Shown piece by piece: positions 22,503-34,470 of a stretch of 64,000 bases of DNA. Below the pieces are notes generated by a model, which was given only the letters and a program-made list of their open reading frames with translations, was not told the DNA's origin and ran no database searches. Origin of the DNA: Nereocystis luetkeana (lineage: Eukaryota; Sar; Phaeophyceae; Laminariales; Laminariaceae); assembly GCA_031213475.1 (NCBI GenBank), contig JARUPZ010000013.1, positions 9,588,794 through 9,652,793 on the forward strand. The letters run 5' to 3'. The number at the start of each line of letters is the position of its first letter. The first letter of the stretch is position 1. Position numbers and translations under genes: made by a program.

Positions 22503-23999
22503 TGCGGGTGCAAGCATCGGGCTCAGCAGTGCAGCAAGCCTCCAGCCGGAGCTTTCATCAGACGCTGAGTTTCGTCGGCCTTTTGGCGATGGGGGTGACA
22601 ACAGTCAAAACGGCTGCACTTCTATAGTATTCAGCGGTACCCAGAAACACACGCAGGGAAATCGACCATGCGGAGAGTACGAAGACCCGCCGAGATGTGA
22701 TTCTATGGAAAGGCAGGCTTCCGAACACGACAGCCACCGTTGTAGCCGTGCGTGAGCCATATGTGGTGGGGAAGAACTCGGTGGGAAGTTCACCCTAGAG
22801 GGTATGTTGTGTTGCCTTGGCCTGCGGTGAATCTTTGACGCCCGGTCCCTACAGCAAGAACATCATTCCCGGCGGAGACGAACGAAGCCGCGCTCTTTGT
22901 GACTGGTCAACCGCTATGCACCACCGACCACTGTCCGAAACCAATTTAGCGCCGAAGACGGCTTCGCATCCGCTGTGACTTGCACGAACGCGGAGAGAGG
23001 CGCAGGCTGAGTCGGCGCGGTCGCCTTCTGTCGCCGCCGATTAAAAAAATCCTTCCCCAGCTATAGCCCATTGAAGTGTACAAGAGGCACTCTCGCCATT
23101 TGTTTAGCTGTGTCTGCGGGCCCGACACTGTCGCGCGGGGCAAATCGCACAACCCTCCGGGGAAAATCGCACAACTCTCCGACTGCTCCCTGGACGAGGG
23201 CTTCACTAAGCCCGAGAAGCACTCGTCTACGTATGATTCGACGAGGAGGTAGTCCTCCCGATATTCCGTTTTTTTTTGCGAAGCTCCCAGACTCCTGTGG
23301 TTGACCGAAGGTCCTCTTTCTTCCAAATCCAATTATGTCGTAGCGCATACCTCCTACATCTGTCCGCCATTGCCAAGAGAAAGGCCCCGACACCACACCC
23401 GTGAGTCGAAGGATGGACTTCATCGAAATGGGCATGCCTGAAACGGTTAAGGCGGGAGGCTTGCGATACAGCGACCGCCCGGTTCGGGTCCACGTGCCCT
23501 CATGCTAAAGGCGGAGGCCATGGCGACCGCGTTGTAGAGGTCGCGACGTGTGTCTGCACAACGAGGGACCCTCGGCCGCAACCATTGCGTTCAGCGCTGG
23601 GGCAGCAGACCAACGACTCCGCTGGATTTATGGGCCTACAGCGTCCTGACCACCCTCCCCCCCCCTCGTGCACTACTACGCGAAGCCTCTCGAGATACGT
23701 AACAATGGCGAAACGAGACGAGCATCCGAAATGGTTGACTTTTTCGCTGCGGGTGGCGTGCGCAGCGGACCTACAATTGTGCCGCTGACGGCTGGTCCCC
23801 CGGGTGTTGGAATTGGGGACGATGCACGACGGTGGGGAAGGACTTGGTTGGCGCAGGGCAGGAGAATACCTGAACCAGCTGTCGACGCCTACTACTGTGC
23901 GATGGCAGTGGCGCACCTGCGCTTTTCCCGGGACCCCTGACTCGACTACAGCATAGGAACTCAAATTCACCGCCCAGGAACTGTGATCAGCCAAAACCA
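22026..23999. other. No recognisable gene
   Basis: Apart from a short CAG repeat at 22475-22502, nothing was recognised. Overlapping open frames on both strands lack splice context or coherent peptide content. Confidence 0.45.
22475..22502. repeat. (CAG)n microsatellite, 28 bp
   Basis: Nine uninterrupted CAG-type triplets. Confidence 0.95.
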
Positions 24000-24094
24000 A
24001 TAATTTCAAGGGCTTGCAGTCCGGTTTTGGGGACAACCTTACTTCGCGTTTTGAGTGATTCGTCCCCGGATGGGACAGCAGTTTGCCCTAATTG
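24000..24094. mobile_element. Element A copy 5 (decayed)
   Basis: Left arm 'gcagtccggttttgggga' and right arm 'tcgtccccgga' are recognisable; ends are diverged. Confidence 0.6.
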
Positions 24095-24264
24095 GTTATA
24101 ATACAAACGAGCAGTTCTACGACCGAGGTCCGGCGCGAAAATAGTACAGCTCTGAGCGTAAATACAATATCCGTCGGCTATTATTTTATTGCCGCCTAGA
24201 ATGATATTACATCTTCGTGGTACCTGGTAGTACACACGAAAGACAGTCGGTATAGTTCCTCCGT

Positions 24265-24281
24265 GGGGGGGGGGGGGGGGG
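24265..24281. repeat. Poly(G) run, 17 nt
   Basis: Uninterrupted G homopolymer. Confidence 0.95.
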
Positions 24282-26616
24282 AGGCATTGGTCAGCTTGTA
24301 TTAGCTTTTTTGCCAGGGATGTGCTACCTTTCTCGGCGCGCCCGTCTCACCCGTATGTTCGGCAGACGACTTCAAGGGTTTGCGGGCGGAGAAATCCGCA
24401 GAAAATTCCCGCTTTTCAGTGTGCGAGGGGTAGAGACAAGGTTGTTGCCTTGAATGGCTAGCGGCGGGGGGGAGACGGGACGAGGGGGAGCACGTCAGCA
24501 GCGGGGCGATTCATGATGACGTGGCATTCATTGGCAGGAGATGGAGTGTAGCTGTCTGTTGCGTCACTTAGAGGACGCGTGCTTCGGCAGAGGTAGCATT
24601 GTTTGACGAAACTGTTCCTGGGACTGTTGCCAAAGCTCTTCAACTGCGGGACTAGCCAACCATTGCATCGTTCATCTCAGTTTGGTTTGCACTCGAGTGT
24701 TTGAACAACACCTGACGATCTGCCGAGGTTAAGCGTCCGTTTGTATATTCGTACAAAACAAAATATTTTTTGGGGAGAGCTGTAGAGTGCCTTAAGGCAG
24801 CATCCCCAGAACAAGTATAGGCTTACCTTGACTACTGTAGCACACGGCAGAGGCCCAACAGCAACCCTAAACAGCCAAGAAAGACGTCAACGGCAAAGAG
24901 AAGGGTTTCAGGGACGCAGCGCTACCGCCGCCGCTCTCCACAGCAGTATGGGAAATGCGAATATCGTGGCAAGGTGATAATATTCCCGTTCACTACGAAC
25001 AAGTAGAAAATACAAATGCTGTTGATGCGCTCAGTACTATAGGTTTCGTTCGTTTTCCCCTCGGGAGGAAGAGGGGTTTCAGGGGAGGCGTTCGTTAGTT
25101 GTCGCCGATACTATCAAAAGGTGGACGGGGCGCATCAGACTTAGCAGTAGTAGACGAGCCCACAGAAGGGATTCTAGGACACACCGTGTGGCAAGATTGC
25201 CGGCTCGACCTTAAGGGCGGGCGCGAAAATATATGCTGCTGCTGCTGCTGCTGCTGCTGCCGCCGCTGCTCCTGCTGCTGCCGCTGCTCCTGCTGCTGCC
25301 TCTAACACGCTTTAACGCCCTTCTCTCTATTTGTTTGTCGATAAACTGCTGGGGGGCGTGTACTCCCAATCATACATGACCGTAACTGTAGTACCACATA
25401 CCCTCGCATCACTACAATGCCGGCATAGAGCACGTCGGGTTTTCACCGACCAGGAAGAAATTGCTTGCACCCAAGCGCGAAGCCGTGAGGTGCTGGGCGA
25501 GTCGCACGAGGGGCTAGCGACCATCCTGCTAAAAAAGCGATATCGAGGCAGAGTTTCTCGCGTGTTGATGACCACGTCAATTCATATGTTTATTGTGGTG
25601 TGGCTATTTCCAGTGACAGGAACGGATTTACTATATAAATTGTTGTCGGGTGGGGTATATCGATCAATGTCTTTTCCAGGTGTATATATATCGGCGTAAG
25701 GGTGGATGAAATAGTTGTAACTACCGATGACGGGAGCTACTACTGTAGTGTGGACTGGTTAACTTCGACCAGAAAGCGAGGCAATACGGGGGTGTTTTTG
25801 TGTATGTTGCTAAGTGTCAACGCAGGGATTTTTTTCCAGGTACTTTTACCAGAGGGAGCGGTTGAAAAAAACAAGTAAATCTTAGACGGTACCACTACTA
25901 CAGTATATCTATGGTACAGAGACGGCGAGAGGAACAGATGCTGCGCGTACGAACGAAAGTAATTTTTCGACTAGGGACCACCCCCCCGTAAAACTTTCAT
26001 AATCGATCAAAATCAGCCATTTTTTAGGTCAACAGACCATTATATCCATACGTCACGATTGTTTGTTCATTGCCGGAATACGCCTGGCCTGCTTGGACGA
26101 GATGAATCGTGTGCCTTACCCTTTTCGAGTTGTGAGAGCGTACTAGGTTACACTGCTGCACGAGTAGACACCTGGGGCGAACCATGCCAGACCCAGCCGT
26201 GTTCTGGCGACCGCTCTCTTCGGCATTCGATGGAAATGCCGGAAACAAAGCAATCGCCAGAGCTAAGGCGTCGTTGTTGTTTCGATGTCAAACATACACA
26301 ACGTAGGGATGCCTGGGGCTCGATTGTACCTTTTTGCTTGGGCGTAACCGAGGCAAATTCTATACACTTTATCCGGGTGTATCCCGCCACTCGAGCGGTA
26401 GTCGTAGTCACAAAACGACTCATCTTTGACACTATTGTCTATTGTTCTTGTGATGTATTTGGTCAGGTCAACGGGAATCGGACCGGCCACGGCCATTCGG
26501 GTAAGCTAGGCTCGAAGCGAGTGTCTATCGCTCGCACCATTATCAAGCGTTGATTGTGGGAACGCTCTTCGTCTGCATACACCATTGTTTCTGCGTACTT
26601 GCTATTCCCAGCGTGT
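24282..26616. other. No recognisable gene
   Basis: No domain, RNA gene or repeat family was recognised except a CTG-type microsatellite. Open frames up to 164 codons show no supporting features. Confidence 0.45.
25233..25300. repeat. (CTG)n and CTGCTC compound microsatellite
   Basis: Nine pure CTG units followed by CCGCTGCTC-type variants. Confidence 0.95.
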
Positions 26617-26731
26617 TTCGTTCGGTTCGGTTCGGTTCGGTTCGGTTCGGTTTGGTTCGGTTTGGTTCGGTTCGGTTCGGTTCGGTTCGGTTCGGTTCGG
26701 TTCGGTTCGGTTCGGTTCGGTTCGGCTCGGT
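26617..26731. repeat. (TTCGG)n array, about 23 units
   Basis: A 115-bp array of the pentamer TTCGG with two TTTGG units. Because five is not a multiple of three and the unit lacks stop words, several frames stay open (repeating SVRFG or TEPNR). These are not genes. Confidence 0.97.
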
Positions 26732-26866
26732 CTGTCTTCACTTTTCGTTTTCAGTGGGGGTTGGGTGCACCACGTGCCATTAGCGGGACTACCATAACTC
26801 GTGTATCTCACTTTGTTGTTTCTTTCTTGGTTTCCGTTTCTCCCGTTTCTTGTCTTCGCGTTCGCC

Positions 26867-26898
26867 CCCCCCCCCCCCCCCCCCTCACCCCCCCCCCC
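26867..26898. repeat. Poly(C) tracts
   Basis: An 18-nt C run, then 'tca', then an 11-nt C run. Confidence 0.95.
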
Positions 26899-27439
26899 TC
26901 TAGAGTAGTCGCAACTCTGAACTGAGGTCACATAGCTGGCTCTTCTGCGTCCTCCTTACTTCTGTTCGTGCCTTGCCTTGATGTCAAGAGAACACACCAG
27001 CCCTTCCTTTCGTCGTCGATTCCCGTCTTCACGACTAAACCGACCACCCGCACAGAACCGACCTTCGTTTTCACCCCCCCCCCCACCGCCCGCCCTTCAT
27101 CCCCGGCAAAGAGTCGGGGAGTCGGGGGTCTGTGTATGGTCATACGGCTACGGTCATGCATGATATCGCGTACGCCTTCCCCCCGGTCGGGGCTCGGACT
27201 GCGCCTTGGGACGCACGGCTGGTTCGGTTCCCGTTTTTTTTTGTCCTTACTCTGTACTACTATCGTGTCCTTATGTTTCCTCTCTGGTTTTGATCTGGCC
27301 CAATCTTCGTGTTCTTCGGTTTATAACTTTCCGAGTGTACATGACATGTACCTGGTATATATGATGCTGGGTTTCCCCTCTTTCCCGTCTAGATTGTTCA
27401 CCGGGTCTTCCCCCCTTCTTCTCCCCTGTCGACCCGTGT

Positions 27440-27520
27440 AGTGCTGCAGTCCCGTTTTGGGGGCAAACTACCCATACGTCGAGTGGTTTGTCCCCCAAAC
27501 GGGACTGCGGTCCTAGAAGG
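27440..27520. mobile_element. Element A copy 6
   Basis: Strong foldback: 'ctgcagtcccgttttggggg' on the left and 'cccccaaacgggactgcgg' on the right. Confidence 0.8.
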
Positions 27521-27894
27521 TTCAAGAGTCGAAAATCAGATCCAGGGGGTCGTAACGACGGCTTTTCTCTCCCGGCACACGCTTAGTCGCTCTATCTCCC
27601 GTCGACTCGTGACGATTTTGTTGTTCAACACGCCAAGTCTGATGTTTATCTGCAATTTATTTTAGGCTCGAAATTCCCAGTACTACTACTGTAGTAGCTG
27701 GGTTGCGTCACGTGATGTTGGTTGGGGCAAGTTGACGCGGATTGTCGCCGTGGTACAAATACCGCAGCTCGGTAGGCATAGTATTTTCACGGCTCGTTAC
27801 GCATGGCGATGCCCCCATGTTCTGTTCGTTTTGGTTTTGCAGTGCAGCAAATATTTTCGTACCGTGGGGTTGTTGTCTTCCTTTCGACGCGATA

Positions 27895-28000
27895 CGATGG
27901 CGTGGGAAAAGGGGCGAAGTCTTCACGCGGCGAGAGTGCGAGGGACGAGCCCTGGCGCCGGTGAGTAGGGAGAAGAGTCTGACTTGTGACCCAGAGTGAG
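27895..28000 (+). repeat. Possible diverged SINE fragment
   Basis: Weakly resembles the middle of the SINE family (a 'gaagtcttcacgcg' block, then 'agggagaagagtctgacttgtgacc'). Low identity. Confidence 0.3.
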
Positions 28001-28388
28001 TGGCGACTGTTTCTATGATATATATGTAGAGGAAGGAGGGAGAAGAGGGAAAAGCACGAATATCTGAGCGGTGTGATACAGTAAAGGAGATGGAAAACTA
28101 CCGAAAATAAATAAATAAGTAACATGGAGAGGCTTTCTAGTTCAGCCCCGTTGGATGACTACGGTATCACACGGTGCGGACTCGAGAGAAAACGACCTTC
28201 AGTAATGTTGATAGCACGATCGTCATCATCATCATGCATTATGTACTCGGGGAGACTTTGTTTTTTTTTTCATTTTTTTTTTCACGTACTCTTTCATGTT
28301 TTTTTTTTTTTTTGTGCACTATCTTTGTTGTGTATCTCGCTCGTGTGGTTGGCCGAACGGAGTGGTGACGATCGACGGGTACACATCA

Positions 28389-28475
28389 CCTTTAGAACCG
28401 CAGTCCCATTTTGAGGACAGACTATTCAAATCTCAAGTAGTTTGTCCCCAAAACAAGACTGCGGCTCTAATGGAG
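28389..28475. mobile_element. Element A copy 7
   Basis: Left end 'cctttagaaccgcagtccc', right end 'actgcggctctaatggag' followed by TTAA. The left TTAA is not preserved. Confidence 0.8.
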
Positions 28476-28508
28476 TTAACCCTCTTGTTAGCATCACACT
28501 GCCATTAG

Positions 28509-28575
28509 TGGGGACAAATCACTCAAATTATAAGTGGTTTGTCCCCAAAACGGGACTGAGGTCCTAAAAGGGATA
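28509..28575. mobile_element. Element A copy 8 (left end lost)
   Basis: Starts in the inner left arm (ggggacaaatcac) and has a full right arm ending 'ggtcctaaaaggg'. It lies about 33 bp after copy 7. Confidence 0.7.
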
Positions 28576-28708
28576 ACGTGAGGCGACACACGCACAAGGA
28601 AGTTTGTGCGTGTCTTTCTTTATATTTTTTGCTTTCACCCAAATTCATTGCCTTCGTCCTTATTTTTTCCCGTCTCCCTCGTACAGTACCAGACTGCCTG
28701 TATTCAGG

Positions 28709-29016
28709 TGCGTGTGTTCTTCACATGAAACCGTTCTTGCTACCCGTCGACATCCAGCACAACCAGCGTCCGTGCCGATTCTTCAATCCTAGAAGATATA
28801 CAAGTTGTGTGGTCACAAAGCTACGCATATACAGATATACTACGTTGCCACGTACCAGGTACCAGGTATGCAGTAAGCACAGCAGCAGTGGGCAATTCAA
28901 TGTCATGTCATCGAACTAGATACGACAGGTACGACATACACATTCTATGAAATAGAGAAACAACCGAAACGAAAGGAAACAATACGAAACAGAGAAACGA
29001 AAAGAAACAATCAAAA
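28709..29016 (-). mobile_element. 5'-truncated LINE, 3'-UTR fragment
   Basis: Reverse complement of the last roughly 300 bp of the LINE at 46519-51308, ending in the same 'gtgaagaacacac' tail. The match includes the blocks for 'gaatcggcacggacactgg' and 'atttcatag'. It holds only 3'-untranslated sequence, as expected from incomplete reverse transcription. Confidence 0.8.
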
Positions 29017-29110
29017 GGCACTTAAGAGTCATCAATACGGGATGAACATTGCTTTGTTTCCCTCAGATTTTTTTCTACTTGTTGGTACGTTTTGTATCCG
29101 TTGCGGGTCC

Positions 29111-29310
29111 AGTTTTTTTTCTTGTTTTTGCTCATCCCATTTATTGTCTTCGCACATCTTCTTCTTTTCTCTCCTTCCAACTCGAAACTCAGATCCGGGG
29201 TCACAGAGCAGGCTCTTCTCCCCCCGATGGAAGAAATGGGCTTGAGTTTTTTTCGCTGTGAAAATAAGGAGGGACGACGAGATCCTGCTCTGTGACCCCG
29301 GATCTCAGTG
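29111..29310 (-). repeat. SINE 3'-end fragment with inverted partial copy
   Basis: 29111-29226 is the 3' part of the SINE on the minus strand. At 29281-29310 about 30 bp of the same SINE (around 'tgtgaccccggatct') recur in the opposite direction, making a hairpin with a loop of about 65 bp. Confidence 0.65.
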
Positions 29311-29399
29311 TTGTTTCGACATACGTATGTAGGAAGGCGAGATAACAACATGATGGATGAGAAAAACATATAAAAAAGGGTTAAAACGTACCTGGATGG

Positions 29400-29590
29400 C
29401 TGGCGTGGATATGTTGTGCCTTTCGTACCCGGTACGATGGCGTGGCACTGCGTTGTCTACAACTCCGTGGCTTGCATGTATGATATGTACTCGGGTATCT
29501 CCTATGCGTCGTGGTGTTATGACGACCGTGCGCGTATCGTTCTGGGATAAAGAATCGGCACGGACACTGGCGGGAGGTCAACGGGTGGAA
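29400..29590 (+). mobile_element. Diverged LINE 3'-UTR fragment
   Basis: Resembles the LINE 3' untranslated region from 'tacgatggcgtggca' to 'aagaatcggcacggacactg', with many differences and no AC tail. Confidence 0.5.
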
Positions 29591-29686
29591 ATACCGATCT
29601 GAAATGTGGAGGGCACAGACGCAGAGGCGTAAGAGAGGGGCACAAAGGAGACTTTACAACGGGTGCTAGATAGTGCAGTGCCATGA

Positions 29687-29946
29687 GGGTCGGACTTTGA
29701 CTTTATTTGCAAAAATAAAAAAAGGGATTCAATTGTTGAGAGCGCCTTGCAGCGTGGGTAGGCACAATTCGATGCGAGTCGACGAGGGAAGAAAATGCTG
29801 AAATCTTCTCGCGATAAAAAATGAAGGCACGTACCGTAGCGGGAAGGGGGGAGAAGAGCCTGCTATGTGACCCCGGATCTGAGTTACGAGTTGGAAGGAG
29901 AGAGAGTAGAAGATGTGCGAAGATAATGAATGGGATGGAAAAAAAG

Positions 29947-29974
<28 letters not shown>
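29687..29974 (+). mobile_element. SINE copy with long poly(A) tail, head missing
   Basis: From 'gggtcggactttgac' to 'gaatgggatgg' it is nearly identical to the SINE at 44036-44380 (opposite strand). It ends in a tail of about 33 A residues with one or two G. The tRNA-like head is missing, so it is 5'-truncated. A long fresh tail suggests recent insertion. Confidence 0.85.
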
Positions 29975-29978
<4 letters not shown>

Positions 29979-30070
29979 AGGCACTAAATAAGTCAAGCAC
30001 GTCATTCGACAAGACAGCCAACCAGATTTTTTTTCCCGGGGGGAAGCATAATTACAGGACGACAAGGATA

Positions 30071-30126
30071 ACCTTTAGAACCGCAGTCCCGTTTTGGGGA
30101 CAAACTACTTGAAACTAAAAGGGATA
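30071..30126. repeat. Element A copy 9 (internal deletion)
   Basis: A complete left arm (acctttagaaccgcagtcc to aaactacttga) is joined straight to the last bases of the right end (ctaaaaggg). Confidence 0.75.
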
Positions 30127-30623
30127 AACGACGTAAAAAAAAAAGTCGACTCCCCACTCCTTTGTTCCTCATGAGCCCAAGGCAGGGACGGGGGGTCGCT
30201 GAAACGAATTTGAAAAAAAAAATGAAAACTGAGCTTCGTTTCCAGTTTCTGAAATTGAAAACCTCCACCCGCTCCAGTTTGTTTTCAGTTCAGAAATACA
30301 TGTTTTTTTTTTTCTATCCTCCTTGGAGATCTGGGTAAAACAAGCTTACGCCCAATAGACTTTCTCATTTGTGTATTAATAGTCCATCTGTACAGTAGCA
30401 CACAGATTTTAACATGTGACACTCCACCAGTGCACAGGTCATGAACTTGCCGGCCCTCTTTATGAACACCAAGTCGACCCCTTTTAGGTTCGACCAAGAA
30501 AGAGGTTGGCATAGCCACCCAGGGTTCGACGGCTCATTTTGCTCGGTCGTTTTTCTGGGTAGTAGTGCGAGATTTGCCTGCGCCTGTTCCTTTTTAATTT
30601 CTGCATTTATTTACTCTCTTAGA

Positions 30624-30874
30624 GGCCTTCTACGATAGAGGTTCACCCTATATTTTCTGACGCTCCTCCCTTAAGGAGCTCTATAGTTCACCCGGAAACT
30701 GATTTCAGCAAAAATCAAAGCGTATCCCAATGACTATTATTCCCATTGCTCAAGTTAAGTGTACAAGAACGTCATTTTTCGGAGCAAGATTGGCATTCCG
30801 ACGATTTTGGGCTGAGACACCCCCGTGATTCAGAAATATTTCGGCTGCAATGTGCTACCTCGATCGTAGAACGC
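30624..30874 (-). mobile_element. Element C copy 3
   Basis: Opposite orientation to copies 1 and 2. Ends 'cttctacgatagagg' and 'cctcgatcgtagaacg' are inverted repeats; internal blocks match copies 2 and 4. Confidence 0.75.
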
Positions 30875-31000
30875 GTCCTTGTGGCTCTCCATTCCAGGGA
30901 CGCGGTTATGTATAGTGGCGAGTGCGGGGTGGCTCTGGTTTTTTTTTTTCTTCGGTTTGAAACATCTTCGTATCGGTATATCGATTAAGGCACGAAAAAA

Positions 31001-31275
31001 ACAGAAAGGTGTACGAGAAGGGCGGGTAGGAGACAAAACGAAATGAAAATCTATACCGATCACGAGCGGAAATAGATACGCTAGGAAGGTAGGTAGGTTA
31101 TGCTTGAAAAACGAAACAACACCCGCAGAACAAGAAAAAACAGAAAGTTGTACGAGAAGGGCAGGAGACAAAACGAAATGAAAATCTATACCGATCACGA
31201 GTTGAAATAGATACGCAAGGAAGGTAGGTAGGTCATGCTTGAAAAACGAAAAAACACCCGCAGAAGAACAAGAAA
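31001..31275. repeat. Tandem duplication, two units of about 137 bp
   Basis: Unit 1 (31001-31139) and unit 2 (31140-31275) are highly similar, differing by small indels ('gcgggtaggag' versus 'gcaggag'). Both include 'atctataccgatcacgag' and 'aggaaggtaggtaggt'. No coding content recognised. Confidence 0.85.
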
Positions 31276-32232
31276 CAAACGGCGTCCCGGACCTTGATCG
31301 GTTGAAATACCAAAATTAATTATTAATATTAATAGTACAACAACTTGGAGGACACGCGGCCGAAGATTATATACCTGGTGTATATATACTCGACAAAGCT
31401 GGAACCCCCTCCCTTGGGCACGCTTCATGCTTCATGCATAAGGCTTGCCCAACCCCGCACGGCGCTCCGCGCTTGGTATAAACAATGCCAGCGGTGCTCC
31501 GTCCCGGCATTGGAAGGATGCGAAGGTCTATGGGAATACGACTGCCATGTATGCCATGAGGATGTCCTCGGATACTCGCGAGTGTATCCCCTGTTTTCTT
31601 CATATGGCTTCAAGTGCGGTATACTTGAGCTTTACAAACCAAATGTGTTTTAGAATGGGCATTCAAAATCGCATCGGTCGCATTTTAGTCTTAATGAGAT
31701 GCCATACCGCAGGCATATATATCCAGCAGTGATGATAATGCTGATCCTGATGATGTTCTCATGTTATTAATAGCTCACTTTCCGGAAATCCTGCCTGTGC
31801 TTGGTAAACAGGCTGTAGAAACAAAAGCAAATGCATCTCGATGGGAGAAAACAAACAAGTACGGCAGTTCGACACCAGTCCGTATGAGAAACGGCACTAG
31901 CTGTGGTATACCAGCCCGTGTCACTTGTGCAACCGAATACTACCAGGTAACAAATCCGTCGTTTCATATGTACACAAGAAAACACGAAAATGAATAAGAA
32001 AAACAATGGCATCGAGACGGGAAAAGAAACAAGACAGCACGAAAAAAATAGAAGCATAGGCCCACGTGAAAAATAGAGATCCTGATAAAAACACTATCAA
32101 CCGCCTTACTTTTTCGGGGGCGATTATAAAATTGGACTACGCTCGTAGCCTAAATACGTTCATCGACGGCATCTACACTTGATGATCATCTACTGCGGGG
32201 GAAGATAGTAAATAGGATAAAAAAATAGTCAA

Positions 32233-32341
32233 TATTACGGGGGACCATAGTTAATAGGGCCAAATATTCTTAGCGAAAATGGTCGAATATATAGTTTTAT
32301 ATGTATACCATAGGTCCTATCAACTATGGTCCCCCGTAATA
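32233..32341. mobile_element. Element B copy 4
   Basis: 109-bp unit with intact terminal repeats and TA flanks. About 50 bp of a second, broken B right half follow at 32345-32396. Confidence 0.9.
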
Positions 32342-32789
32342 GTAAGAAAAGCGAAATATATAGGTTTCTGTTCGTACCATAGGTCCTACCTGGTATTTCG
32401 TATGGCGCCCCATATCATGATAGTGGTCTATGCTCTAGGTTAACCTAGGATGCTGCCTGTATGAGCAAGATTCTACGGTAAGGCCTGCTTAGAATAGGAT
32501 TTTCTTGCTGTTCGCGGGCCGATACGGTACGGGTTCGAGTATGCTATGCTGAACAGTCGGGGTCCAGACACGCGGCGAGCATGGAGTGCTACTCGCCGTA
32601 CCCGTGACGAGGGTGTGTGTTCTCGCGAGTATATATCCGGCCTAGAAGGGGCAACACCTCTATATTAATAGCACGCGGCCCACGGCCCACGGGGAACGGA
32701 GAGCCTCTCGGGAACCGCGTCGATCCCGTCGACCCTCTCAAACCTTCACGTTTGCGCTCTGGCCCAGTCCGCACTGCGAGCATGGCGGC

Positions 32790-32898
32790 TATTACGGGGG
32801 ACCATAGTTAATAGGACCAAATATTCTTGGTGAAACTAGGGAAGTATGTAGGTGTTTCAGTTCATCGTAGGTCCTATTTAATATGGTCCCCCGTACTA
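32790..32898. mobile_element. Element B copy 5 (partly decayed)
   Basis: The left half is intact; the middle and right half carry several changes (ends 'ggtcccccgtacta'). Confidence 0.85.
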
Positions 32899-33859
32899 AT
32901 AGCTGTTCACGGACAACTGTCGGAGTATGTATGTAGCAATCTAGCTATTGAGCCAGCCAGTGTAGTACAAAAGTGCCTGTTGATGTTCTCTCATGGATGT
33001 ATACCACACGAGACATATCTTTCACAGCAGCAGTACGCCCAACGAACGCGCAATAAAGGGTATCCTATTGTATTGTTTGGTGTTGCGTTGTACGACGTGA
33101 GGGAAAGCGCTGCAGTTCCGGTTTGCGGACAACCTACCTAGAATCTGACTGGCGTCTCCTTAAGACTGGTTTTTGGCGCCGAAAAGGGAGTGCAGTTTCG
33201 AGAGAGTCAAAACGAGTGCCGGGCTATCCGGGCAGAGAGAGTTAACAACGAGTGTGAAACAAGTGATGATTCTGGTGTGCTTTCGCCATTATTACGACAT
33301 TAATAAGGGTTTCGTTGAAACGAGGCCTCCAGCCGTTCCCGGAGCCTTTCACCTCTGATTGCCACCCCCCTGCGAGTATCGTGCTAGATGCCCGTGGGAA
33401 GGGTAACAGCCTGGATGCCAATGACATAAATGCGTGGTATATATCTGGGTATGTATCATCATGGCCACAAGTTCCGTACATATTTTTCTTGGTGGTTTTT
33501 CTCCGCCCTCTTCGCTGTCGATCGGCAAGCACCCGCTGTCGATTGCCGATGCGCCACCATTGGCCCCCCTATTTTGATGCAAAACGAATCGGCAACCCGC
33601 ATGACCAGGTGATATATAATTAACTTCCACGGCGCTTCCAGCACCTCTCTCACAAGCGGGGCCGCGGTGCTTGGGGCCTCGCTTTTCCCTCGGCACATTC
33701 AGCTTTGGCTCGAACCCAGTACACACCATTTTGATTACGTTATTTCTTCTTGTGCCTGTCAAGCGAATCAACCAAACCATGCATGGTTACCACTATTAAT
33801 ACCAGGTGTATCGGTGCAGGTTTTTGTATACTGGCCCCTGAAAACGTCATGAGATTGTC

Positions 33860-33990
33860 ACCTTGTGTGTGTTCTCCACCTCTAGATCTCGTTTCTACTC
33901 CCCGACGTCCAGCACAGCCAGTGTCTGTGCCGATTTTTCGATCCTACTACCGCTTTCGGGAGATACAAGCTTTATGGTCACAAAACTGCC
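33860..33990 (-). mobile_element. Diverged LINE 3'-end fragment
   Basis: Reverse complement of the LINE 3' end, from a 'tgtgtgttc' tail to a 'gtcacaaaactg' block, with a 10-bp insertion in the 'cgatcctactac' part. Confidence 0.6.
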
Positions 33991-34335
33991 CAAGAGCGAT
34001 AGCCCGGTGCGCATAGCCAGTTCATGGGCACTCGTTACTGCTCTGCGCTGGTGCGCTACGTAGTGCATGATGGGTGGGAAGAGGGGAGTGGCATCCCTTT
34101 CTAGTCCGGCCAACTGGCACGCGAGGTTGTTCGCGTTCGTTCTTGATCATTTGTTTTTCCTTGTTCTCCGGTCATAGTAACCTTGTACATGCTAAGCAAT
34201 CACAACAGTTTGGCAGGTGTTATCAATCTGGTGCACATCCTGTTTGCGTCCCTCGAAAGGTACCAGAATAGTTGCTCGATCCTCGAGTTGGAATTTGGAA
34301 CAACAACTTGTTTTTGAATGGAATCGGCCTGCATC

Positions 34336-34470
34336 AACAGGTGCCCTGAGGTAGGAGGCGCAATTCGACGGGGTTCGATGCGGTACAAAAGGGCTGGAGT
34401 CTTCGCGCGATAAACAATGAAAGGCACTAACCGCAAGTGGGGAGTGCGAATACACGCCATACTACGAGCT
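34336..34470 (+). repeat. Diverged SINE fragment
   Basis: Resembles the SINE from 'aggcgcaattcgac' through 'cgcgataaacaatgaaaggcac'. The 3' end is lost. Confidence 0.45.

Noticed and set aside
23430-23500. tRNA-like segment (ends gggcatg / cgtgccc can pair, 'ggttaaggc' D-arm word, 'ggttcgggtcc' B-box-like word)
   Set aside because: The T stem has only two pairs and the anticodon arm does not fold; probably chance, though a tRNA scan would settle it.
23500-24036. 178-codon open frame on the minus strand
   Set aside because: Peptide is low in coherence and overlaps element A at its start; no support.
26463-26931. Open frames reading SVRFG or TEPNR repeats
   Set aside because: Artefact of the TTCGG array.
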